Made by a program: the position numbers and the translations under genes | Notes under the pieces: model-generated | What the model was told of the DNA's origin: nothing | Database searches by the model: none | The model's input: only the letters and a program-made list of their open reading frames with translations | In this document: positions 52,130-64,000 of the stretch, one piece after another | Layout of the letters: the number at the start of each line of letters is the position of its first letter | Position numbering within the stretch: position 1 is the stretch's first letter | NCBI RefSeq assembly: GCF_020181035.1 | Contig: NZ_JAIQYY010000007.1 | Span: 298,589-362,588, forward strand | DNA from: Streptomyces sp. CoH27 | Lineage (GTDB): Bacteria > Actinomycetota > Actinomycetes > Streptomycetales > Streptomycetaceae | Direction of reading: 5' to 3' | Length of the DNA stretch: 64,000 nt

Positions 52130-52181
52130 GTGGCCGCCGGATCCTCCCGTACGAGATCGGGGGGAAGGATCCGGCGGCCAC
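52130..52181 (+). terminator. malE-malF intercistronic hairpin
   Basis: GTGGCCGCCGGATCCT (52130-52145) pairs perfectly with AGGATCCGGCGGCCAC (52166-52181), loop 20 nt, 6 nt after the malE stop. No T-tract follows. It fits a partial terminator or an mRNA-stabilising element that gives excess MalE. Confidence 0.8.
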
Positions 52182-52228
52182 CGCCCTGTGCCCAGCCCAC
52201 CCTCTGATCCTCTTGAAGGTGTCGAACC

Positions 52229-53233
52229 ATGACAGTCGCCATCGACCGCGCGACCGGCAAGCGCCGCGGTGACCGCGCGCCTCGGCCCGGGCTGGGGCAG
52301 CGCATCAGAAACGGCTACCAGAAGTATTGGTACGCCTATGCGATGATCGCCCCGGTGGTCGTCGTCCTCGCCGTGATCGTGGGCTATCCGCTGATCCGCG
52401 GTGTCTACCTGACCCTCACCGACGCCAACAGCCTCAACTCGGCGCGCACGATCGGCGTCAACCACATCGCGGCCACGTACAAGTTCATCGGCCTGGGCAA
52501 CTACAAGGACATCCTGTTCGGCCCGCTGTCGTACGACCGGTTCTGGTCGCACTTCATCTGGACCGTCGTCTGGACGGCCGCCTGTGTGACCCTGCACTAC
52601 ACCATCGGCCTGGGCCTCGCGCTCATGCTCAACGAGAAGGTGCGCGGCCGCACCTTCTACCGGGTGCTGCTGGTCCTGCCCTGGGCGGTGCCGACCTTCG
52701 TCACCGTCTTCTCCTGGCGGATCATGCTCTCCGACTCCGGCGTGATCAACCAGGTCCTGCACGCGCTCCACATGCCCCAGCCGCAGTGGCTGGAGGACAC
52801 CTTCTGGCAGCGGTTCGCCGCGATCATGGTCAACACCTGGTGCGGTGTGCCGTTCATGATGCTCTCGCTGCTCGGCGGCCTGCAGTCCATCGACTCCAGC
52901 CTCTACGAGGCGGCCGAGATGGACGGCGCCAATGCCTGGCAGCGCTTCCGGCACGTCACCCTGCCGGGGCTGAGGTCCGTCAGCTCCACCGTCGTCCTCC
53001 TCGGCATCATCTGGACCTTCAACCAGTTCGCCATCATCTTCCTGCTGTTCGGTCCGACCAGCGCCCCGGACGCGCAGATCCTCGTCACCTGGGCCTACTA
53101 CCTGGGCTTCGGGCAGCAGCCACGGGACTTCGCCCAGTCCGCCGCGTACGGCGTGCTGCTGCTGTCGATCGTCACCGTCTTCACCTCCTTCTACTTCCGC
53201 TGGCTGAAGCGCAATGACCAGCTCGCCGTCTGA
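52229..53233 (+). CDS. malF: Maltodextrin ABC transporter permease MalF
   Basis: This 334-residue inner-membrane permease has about six helices and a long external loop (about 75-115). The EAA motif that docks the ATPase reads YEAAEMDGANAWQRFRHVTLPGL. A basic N-terminal tail of about 30 residues precedes the first helix (MIAPVVVVLAVIVGYPL). GAAGGTG upstream supports ATG 52229. It pairs with MalG, 19 bp downstream. Confidence 0.94.
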   Translation: MTVAIDRATGKRRGDRAPRPGLGQRIRNGYQKYWYAYAMIAPVVVVLAVIVGYPLIRGVYLTLTDANSLNSARTIGVNHIAATYKFIGLGNYKDILFGPLSYDRFWSHFIWTVVWTAACVTLHYTIGLGLALMLNEKVRGRTFYRVLLVLPWAVPTFVTVFSWRIMLSDSGVINQVLHALHMPQPQWLEDTFWQRFAAIMVNTWCGVPFMMLSLLGGLQSIDSSLYEAAEMDGANAWQRFRHVTLPGLRSVSSTVVLLGIIWTFNQFAIIFLLFGPTSAPDAQILVTWAYYLGFGQQPRDFAQSAAYGVLLLSIVTVFTSFYFRWLKRNDQLAV

Positions 53234-53252
53234 CGCCGCAGGAGCCGCCGCC

Positions 53253-54158
53253 ATGAGCACCACGACCCTGGAAAAGACCGAGGCCGCACCGGCCCCCGCC
53301 GGCGACGTGCCGCGCCGGACGCGCGGGCGCGGCGAGCGCGGCCCGCTCGGCACCGCCCTCCTGCACGGCGGTCTCGCCGTCGCGAGCCTGATCGCACTCG
53401 CCCCGGTGGCCTGGCTGATCTTCCTGTCGCTCGGCCCCGAGAAGGACGACTACCTGCACCCGGGCAAGATCCTGGGCAAGCTCAGCTTCTCCAACTACAG
53501 CTTCGTGCTCCAGCACACCGGCTTCTTCGACTGGTTCAAGTCGACGATGATCGTGGCCGGCGGCACCACCCTGATCGGCGTCTTCGTCGCCGCCACCACC
53601 GGCTACGCCGTCTCCCGGATGCGCTTCCCCGGCTACAAGCAGCTGATGTGGGTCCTGCTGCTCACCCAGGCCTTCCCGATCGCCATCCTGATCGTGCCGA
53701 TGTACGAGATCTTCAGCCAGCTCGATCTCATCGACACCTACTGGGCGCTGATCGTCATCAACTGCACCACGGCCGTGCCGTACAGCGCCTGGCTGCTCAA
53801 GGGCTACTTCGACACCATCCCCTTCGAGATAGACGAGGCCGGACGTGTCGACGGACTGTCCCCCTTCGGCACCTTCTTCCGGCTGATCCTGCCGCTGGCC
53901 CGTCCCGGCCTGGCCGTGGCCGCCTTCTACAACTTCATCACCGCCGTCGGCGAGGTCGCCTTCGCGACGACCTTCATGCTGGACGACTCGAAGTACACCT
54001 TCGCCGTGGGCCTGCAGACCTTCGTCAGCGAGCACGACGCCCAGTGGAACTACATGGCCGCCACCGCCGTGCTGATCGCGATACCCGTGTCGGTGTTCTT
54101 CTACCTCGTGCAGAAGAACCTCGTCACCGGCCTGACCGCGGGCGGCACGAAGGGCTGA
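53253..54158 (+). CDS. malG: Maltodextrin ABC transporter permease MalG
   Basis: This is the 301-residue second permease of the maltodextrin importer. The EAA loop reads IDEAGRVDGLSPFGTFFRLILPLARPG, and six helices are predicted. I start at ATG 53253 (MSTTTLEKTE), 9 nt after AGGAG; an upstream in-frame ATG at 53214 overlaps the malF end. Helix content and length match Streptomyces MalG. A 12-bp hairpin separates it from aglA. Confidence 0.94.
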   Translation: MSTTTLEKTEAAPAPAGDVPRRTRGRGERGPLGTALLHGGLAVASLIALAPVAWLIFLSLGPEKDDYLHPGKILGKLSFSNYSFVLQHTGFFDWFKSTMIVAGGTTLIGVFVAATTGYAVSRMRFPGYKQLMWVLLLTQAFPIAILIVPMYEIFSQLDLIDTYWALIVINCTTAVPYSAWLLKGYFDTIPFEIDEAGRVDGLSPFGTFFRLILPLARPGLAVAAFYNFITAVGEVAFATTFMLDDSKYTFAVGLQTFVSEHDAQWNYMAATAVLIAIPVSVFFYLVQKNLVTGLTAGGTKG

Positions 54159-54206
54159 CGGCCCCGAACACAGGCTCCCGCGCACAGCGACAGCGATGCG
54201 CGGGTA

Positions 54207-54250
54207 GGCGGCCGCGGTCCCCATCCGACCCCGCTGTGACCGCGGCCGCC
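54207..54250 (+). terminator. malG-aglA intercistronic hairpin
   Basis: GGCGGCCGCGGT (54207-54218) pairs perfectly with ACCGCGGCCGCC (54239-54250), loop 20 nt. It probably ends part of the malEFG transcripts or protects their 3' ends; aglA lies 79 nt further. Confidence 0.7.
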
Positions 54251-54328
54251 TCGCACACCCCCGGTTCCCGGCACCCCCGCCGCACCCACGCGCCCATGAC
54301 CAGAACTCGCTTACCCCTCAAGGACGCC

Positions 54329-55999
54329 ATGAGCCAGCAGCACCCTGCCGCACCGGCCCCCCGCTCCACCGCAGCCGCCATCGCCGACCGCCGCGACTGG
54401 TGGCGGGACGCGGTCATCTACCAGGTCTATCCGCGCAGCTTCGCCGACAGCGACGGCGACGGCATGGGCGACCTGGAAGGCATCCGCTCCCGTCTGCCGT
54501 ACCTCCGCGACCTCGGCGTCGACGCCGTGTGGCTCAGCCCCTTCTACGCCTCCCCGCAGGCCGACGCCGGTTACGACGTCGCCGACTACCGTGCCGTCGA
54601 CCCGATGTTCGGCAATCTGCTGGACGCCGACGCGCTGATCCGCGACGCGCACGAGCTGGGCCTGCGCATCATCGTCGACCTGGTCCCCAACCACTCCTCC
54701 GACCAGCACGAGTGGTTCAAGCGCGCCCTCGCCGAGGGCCCCGGCTCCCCGCTGCGGGAGCGCTACCACTTCCGCCCCGGCAAGGGGAAGAACGGCGAAC
54801 TCCCGCCCAACGACTGGGAGTCCATCTTCGGCGGCCCGGCCTGGACGAGGGTGGACGACGGCGAGTGGTACCTCCACCTCTTCGCCCCCGAGCAGCCCGA
54901 CTTCAACTGGGAACACCCGGCGGTGGGCGACGAGTTCCGCTCCATCCTCCGCTTCTGGCTGGACATGGGTGTCGACGGCTTCCGCATCGACGTCGCCCAC
55001 GGCCTGGTGAAGGCGGACGGCCTCCCCGACCTCGGTGCGCACGACCAGCTCAAACTGCTGGGCAACGATGTCATGCCGTTCTTCGACCAGGACGGTGTGC
55101 ACGAGATCTACCGCCAGTGGCGCCGGATCCTGGACGAGTACTCCGGTGAGCGCATTTTCGTCGCGGAAGCCTGGACGCCGACCGTCGAGCGCACCGCGAA
55201 CTACGTCCGCCCGGACGAGCTGCACCAGGCCTTCAACTTCCAGTACCTGAGCACGGCGTGGGACGCGAAGGAACTGCGCGAGGTCATCGACCGCACGCTG
55301 GAGGCGATGCGCCCGGTCGGCGCCCCCGCCACCTGGGTCCTGTCCAACCACGACGTCACCCGCCACGCCACCCGCTTCGCCAACCCGCCGGGCCTGGGCA
55401 CCCAGATCCGCACGGCGGGCGACCGCGCACTGGGCCTGCGCCGCGCCCGTGCCGCCACCCTCCTCATGCTCGCGCTGCCCGGCTCGGCGTACGTCTACCA
55501 GGGCGAGGAACTGGGCCTGCCGGACGTGGTCGACCTCCCGGACGAGGTGCGTCAGGACCCGGCGTACTTCCGGGGCGCCGGCCAGGACGGCTTCCGCGAC
55601 GGCTGCCGTGTGCCGATCCCGTGGACCCGCACGGGCTCGTCGTACGGCTTCGGCAGCGGCGGCAGCTGGCTGCCGCAGCCGGCCGAGTGGGCCGAGCTGA
55701 GCGTGGAGGCGCAGACCGGCACGCCCGGCTCCACCTTGCAGCTGTACCGCGCCGCGCTCGCCGCCCGCCGGGAGCACCCCGCACTCGGCGCGGGTGACGC
55801 GGTGGAGTGGCTGTCGGCCCCGCAGGGCGTCCTGGCCTTCCGCCGCGGCACGTTCGTGTGCGTCGCGAACACCACGGGCGAGGCGGTGACCGTCCCGGCG
55901 TACGGCCGCGTCCTGCTCGCCAGCGGCGAGGTGACCGACACCGACGGCGAGACCACGGTGCCGGCCGACACGACCGTCTGGTGGACGACGGCGGAGTGA
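54329..55999 (+). CDS. aglA: Intracellular GH13 alpha-glucosidase
   Basis: This 556-residue enzyme should hydrolyse imported maltose and maltodextrins to glucose. There is no signal peptide. GH13 signatures: VIYQVYPRSFADSDGDGMGDL at the start, DLVPNHSS (region I), GFRIDVAHG with the nucleophile Asp (near residue 218), AEAW with the acid/base Glu (near 281) and LSNHD (near 341). AAGGA 5 nt before ATG 54329 sets the start. It follows malEFG as aglA does in Streptomyces, and a strong terminator ends the operon. Confidence 0.94.
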   Translation: MSQQHPAAPAPRSTAAAIADRRDWWRDAVIYQVYPRSFADSDGDGMGDLEGIRSRLPYLRDLGVDAVWLSPFYASPQADAGYDVADYRAVDPMFGNLLDADALIRDAHELGLRIIVDLVPNHSSDQHEWFKRALAEGPGSPLRERYHFRPGKGKNGELPPNDWESIFGGPAWTRVDDGEWYLHLFAPEQPDFNWEHPAVGDEFRSILRFWLDMGVDGFRIDVAHGLVKADGLPDLGAHDQLKLLGNDVMPFFDQDGVHEIYRQWRRILDEYSGERIFVAEAWTPTVERTANYVRPDELHQAFNFQYLSTAWDAKELREVIDRTLEAMRPVGAPATWVLSNHDVTRHATRFANPPGLGTQIRTAGDRALGLRRARAATLLMLALPGSAYVYQGEELGLPDVVDLPDEVRQDPAYFRGAGQDGFRDGCRVPIPWTRTGSSYGFGSGGSWLPQPAEWAELSVEAQTGTPGSTLQLYRAALAARREHPALGAGDAVEWLSAPQGVLAFRRGTFVCVANTTGEAVTVPAYGRVLLASGEVTDTDGETTVPADTTVWWTTAE

Positions 56000-56006
56000 C
56001 AGCCGG

Positions 56007-56038
56007 ATGGCCCGCCGCCCCGAGGGGCGGCGGGCCAT
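56007..56038. terminator. Bidirectional terminator after aglA
   Basis: ATGGCCCGCCGCCCC (56007-56021) and GGGGCGGCGGGCCAT (56024-56038) form a perfect stem of about 15 bp with a minimal loop, followed by TTGTC. It lies between aglA and the convergent amylase gene, which ends at 56056. Confidence 0.85.
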
Positions 56039-56055
56039 TGTCATGCGGTCAGGCG

Positions 56056-58140
56056 CTACTGCCAGCTGTCGTTCGTCGTGTACCCGGACGAACTGCCCGT
56101 CGTGTACGAGCGGTTCGAGCCGGACTCCCACGTCACCGTGCCCGAACTGTCCTTCTTGATGTACTTGTAGGTGAACGTGGTGCTCTTCGGGACGATCACC
56201 AGCTTGCTCCAGGTCGGGTAGGCCGCGGACGAGAGCGGGATGGCGTCGGCCGTGTTCCAGGAGCCGAGGGACGGGAGCGAGCCGACGACGTAGACGTTGG
56301 TGCCCCAACTCGTCGTGGCGTTCTCGTTGAAGGTGACGTCGGTGGCGTCGGTGTCCGCCACGTTCCAGGAGTCGTTGAGCGACAGGGCCGAAGTCGTCGT
56401 GGCCGCCGACCTGTTGGCGTTCGACTCCCAGGTCACGTTGCCCGAGCTGTCCTTCTTTATGTACTTGAAGGTGAAGGACGTGTTCACCGGCACGTTCACC
56501 TCACCCGACCAGACCGGGTAGCCGGTGGACGACAGCTGGATCGCCTTCGAGGTGTCCCAGGAGCCCAGCGCCGGGATGGAGCCCACGACGTACACGTTCG
56601 TGCCGGACGTGGTCGACGCGTACTCGTGGAACGTCGCGCTCACCGTGTCGCCGGAGCTGCCGCCCGCGTCGCCGCAGCCCACCGTGCAGGTGTAGGAGCC
56701 GTTGTAGAAGGCGACGGCACCCTTCGCGGGGATCGTGAGCGACGCGCTGCCGCCGGAGACGGTCACCGTGCTCTTGCCGCCGTCGATCACGTTGCTGTAC
56801 GTGCCGTCGGCCATGCCCGTGGCGAACGTGTAGGTGGCCGCCGACGTGCCGTTGTTCAGCGCGAAGAAACCCTTGCCGCTGCGTCCGAAGCCGATCACGT
56901 CGGACGACATGGTCTGCCAGTTGGACACCGCGGCGGTGTCGGTCGCGTTGTGCCAGGCCACCATGCCGACCACCGAGGTGTCCCGGTCCAGGCAGTACCA
57001 GGCGCCGCCGGCGCAGTCCGTGTTCGTGACGAAGCCCGACGAGTTCGGCGGGGCCTGGTCGCTCTGGGTCCACTCCCAGCTGGCGTACACGGTCGGCGTC
57101 GACCACTTGTAGGCGAGCTGGAAGAGGTTGGCGAGCTTGTAGGTGTCGCCGTCCTTGTACGACATGTCCGTGCCGTTGCGCTCGGTGTCGTGGTTGGTCA
57201 CGAACGACACCGAGTTGGCGGCGGGCAGGATGCCGGACGACGACAGTGAGGCCAGGTCGCTCACATTGCCCTGGAACGCCGACTTCATCTTGCCGGCGTA
57301 GGTGAAGTCCAGGACGTCACCGGAGCCGTAGTAGTCGCTCGGCTGCGGGGTCGCACCCGGGTACACCTCCTGGAAGACGTACGGCGCCGTCCCCGACGTG
57401 GTGTTGGTCAGCTTGCCCTCGATCGCCGCCAGGTCGGCCTCGGGGATGTGCTTGGCCGCGTCGACCCGGAAACCGTCCACGCCCAGCGCCAGCTGGGAGT
57501 TGAGGTAGTTGGCGAGGCCGGCGCGGACCGCGTCCGAGCCCGTCTTGAGGTCGGGCAGGCCGAGCAGCTCGCAGTTCTGGACCTGGGTCAGGTTCGAGTA
57601 GTCCTGGATGGTCAGGTCCGAGGTCGGGCAGTCGGTGGAGTCGTGGTAGTCGGTGCGGGTCCAGTCGGGGGTGGCGTACTTGTTGGTGATCGTCGTGCCG
57701 TTGTAGCCGGTGCCGGTCTGCGCGGACGTGTGGTTGATCACCGCGTCCGTGTAGACCTTCACGCCCGCCTTGTGGCAGGCCGTGATCATGGCGCTGAACT
57801 TGGCTTGGCTGCCGAAGCGGCTGTTCAGGCTGTACGAGTACGGCTGGTAGACGTCCCACCAGTAGTAGTTCGTCTGCTTCAGGGACTCCTCGGGCGGTGC
57901 CACCTGGACCGCGCCGTAGCCCGCCGGGCCCAGCACGTCGGTGCACTCCGAGGCGATGGAGTCCCAGTTCCATTCCCACAGGTTGGCGATCACATCGCCC
58001 TTGGCGGTCGTCTTCGCCTGGGCGGGGGTCGCCGGCAGGGCGAGCACGCCCGCGAGCGCCAGGGCGCCGGCGGCCACGGCCCCTGCCGTCCTGCGGACGA
58101 CACCCGGCGAGCCCGGGGGTCGGTGTCGGTTTCCGGTCAT
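56056..58140 (-). CDS. Secreted alpha-amylase with two starch-binding CBM20 modules
   Basis: This is a 694-residue exported endo-amylase that cuts alpha-1,4 bonds of starch. A signal peptide (cleavage near AQA-KTT, residue 42) is followed by the GH13 domain, with region I DAVINH, nucleophile in GFRVDAAKH (about 228), acid/base in QEVYPG (about 259) and TNHD (about 317), then the all-beta C domain and two tandem CBM20 modules (about 500-597 and 600-694), each with NVYVVGSxPxLGSW. The ATG at 58140 is preceded by CGGAG. It is divergent from the pullulanase gene with MalR-type repeats between, so maltodextrin induction is expected. Confidence 0.95.
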   Translation of the reverse strand: MTGNRHRPPGSPGVVRRTAGAVAAGALALAGVLALPATPAQAKTTAKGDVIANLWEWNWDSIASECTDVLGPAGYGAVQVAPPEESLKQTNYYWWDVYQPYSYSLNSRFGSQAKFSAMITACHKAGVKVYTDAVINHTSAQTGTGYNGTTITNKYATPDWTRTDYHDSTDCPTSDLTIQDYSNLTQVQNCELLGLPDLKTGSDAVRAGLANYLNSQLALGVDGFRVDAAKHIPEADLAAIEGKLTNTTSGTAPYVFQEVYPGATPQPSDYYGSGDVLDFTYAGKMKSAFQGNVSDLASLSSSGILPAANSVSFVTNHDTERNGTDMSYKDGDTYKLANLFQLAYKWSTPTVYASWEWTQSDQAPPNSSGFVTNTDCAGGAWYCLDRDTSVVGMVAWHNATDTAAVSNWQTMSSDVIGFGRSGKGFFALNNGTSAATYTFATGMADGTYSNVIDGGKSTVTVSGGSASLTIPAKGAVAFYNGSYTCTVGCGDAGGSSGDTVSATFHEYASTTSGTNVYVVGSIPALGSWDTSKAIQLSSTGYPVWSGEVNVPVNTSFTFKYIKKDSSGNVTWESNANRSAATTTSALSLNDSWNVADTDATDVTFNENATTSWGTNVYVVGSLPSLGSWNTADAIPLSSAAYPTWSKLVIVPKSTTFTYKYIKKDSSGTVTWESGSNRSYTTGSSSGYTTNDSWQ

Positions 58141-58227
58141 GTGCGGCTCCGAAGAAGGGGGTGGGTTTCAACAACCGGTGAGCCTGCGGCAGTTGAGAAG
58201 GGCACGTCAAGGTTGACGCTGAAACTT

Positions 58228-58279
58228 CTTGCTATGAATTTCAAGACTCTTGCAGTAAAGCTTTCGGCGGCGATACGGT
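58228..58279. promoter_or_regulatory. Amylase-pullulanase divergent regulatory region with MalR-type sites
   Basis: CTTGCT (58228-58233) and CTTGCAG (58249-58255) are 21 bp apart, two helical turns, with CAAG between. On the plus strand -35 TTGCAG (58250-58255), an 18-bp spacer and -10 TACGGT (58274-58279) form a good promoter for the pullulanase gene, and its -35 is part of the CTTGCAG site, so MalR binding would block it. AAGGAG (58314-58319) is the pullulanase ribosome site. Confidence 0.75.
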
Positions 58280-58328
58280 CGCGCGGGGTCGGACCCAAGA
58301 GAGCCGCATTCGCAAGGAGTTACCGCCT

Positions 58329-63701
<5,373 letters not shown>

Positions 63702-63734
63702 GGTCGTTCCGGTCGCCGTAGAACAGGAGTGCTC

Positions 63735-64000
63735 ATGCCGCAGATCACCGTCGACTTCTCGTACAACGCCGAGGTCATCTCGGACACCTTCGTGCGGGAG
63801 CTGCACGAGACGGTCGTCGAGATCGCGGCCGCCAGGCCGGAGGCCTGCAAGACGCTGTTCCGGGAGGGGCACACCGGGTACGGATACGAAGGTGTCGCGG
63901 ACGAGAGCCACCACGTGGTGCACGTGACCATCGGTCTCCTCGCCGGGCGCAGCGAGGAGACGAAGGCCAAGCTCACGGAGGCCGTGCTGGACGTGCTCCG
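63735..64000 (+). CDS. Tautomerase / 5-carboxymethyl-2-hydroxymuconate isomerase-like protein (partial)
   Basis: The first 88 codons are present and the gene runs off the right edge. The second residue is Pro (MPQITVDFSYN), the catalytic N-terminal proline of the tautomerase superfamily once Met is removed. FSYNAEVISD and VHVTIGLLAGRS match the CHMI-like branch, whose members are about 120 residues. AGGAG 5 nt before ATG 63735 sets the start. Such proteins isomerise enol/keto intermediates of aromatic degradation, but the substrate here is unknown. It is 33 bp downstream of the pullulanase gene and perhaps cotranscribed. Confidence 0.8.
   Translation, partial: MPQITVDFSYNAEVISDTFVRELHETVVEIAAARPEACKTLFREGHTGYGYEGVADESHHVVHVTIGLLAGRSEETKAKLTEAVLDVL

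Overview
The window is chromosomal DNA of a Streptomyces or close relative. It has very high GC, dense genes on both strands, GTG starts, several apparently leaderless promoters, F420 metabolism, an AfsR/SARP-type regulator, and a core order (panB, map, a GlnA2-type glutamine synthetase, glnE, malR-malEFG-aglA, amylase, pullulanase) like the one I recall from the Streptomyces chromosome core. I saw no tRNA, rRNA, CRISPR array, prophage or intact insertion sequence.

Layout. 0-5.7 kb: an SDR and a Gfo/Idh/MocA oxidoreductase, divergent from a Bcr-type drug exporter coupled to a serine hydrolase, then an Rsm22-type methyltransferase. 5.7-12.2 kb: a TetR regulator, a degenerate primase-polymerase, a lipoprotein, a PhzF-like isomerase, a heme oxygenase and methionine aminopeptidase. 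A 242-bp MITE-like element sits exactly in the CTAG shared by the stop codons of the PhzF and heme oxygenase genes. 12.2-16.7 kb: an MFS exporter, a repeat-rich 645-bp gap (a second MITE-like element plus a tandem duplication of a gene 3' end), an F420:NADPH reductase and a site-2 protease. 16.7-23 kb: a 1087-residue SARP/NB-ARC/TPR regulator convergent with a two-gene ABC-2 exporter. The exporter promoter carries a seven-copy, helically phased CCGACA array that looks like SARP operators. panB follows.

23-33.3 kb: a TetR-controlled DHA2 exporter, an endonuclease/phosphatase-fold membrane protein, a DHA1 exporter, secreted proteins, a sedolisin (S53) protease and a coupled DUF3105/DUF305 pair. 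33.3-35.1 kb: nitric-oxide defence, with an NsrR-type Fe-S repressor convergent with flavohemoglobin and an operator-like palindrome over each promoter. 35.3-36.7 kb: glnA2. 37-44.7 kb, which looks accessory: a coupled operon encoding a molybdenum hydroxylase with a fused Fe-S/Mo chain and a membrane ABM protein, opposite a coupled operon of a secreted phosphoesterase, an MFS transporter and a beta-propeller protein. 45.5-48.5 kb: glnE.

49.4-63.7 kb is a complete starch/maltodextrin system. Secreted amylase (two CBM20 modules) and a 1790-residue double-GH13 amylopullulanase degrade starch outside the cell. MalE-MalF-MalG import the maltodextrins, AglA hydrolyses them inside, and MalR represses. 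CTTGCAG-type repeats lie in the malR-malE and amylase-pullulanase intergenic regions. A tautomerase-like gene runs off the right edge.
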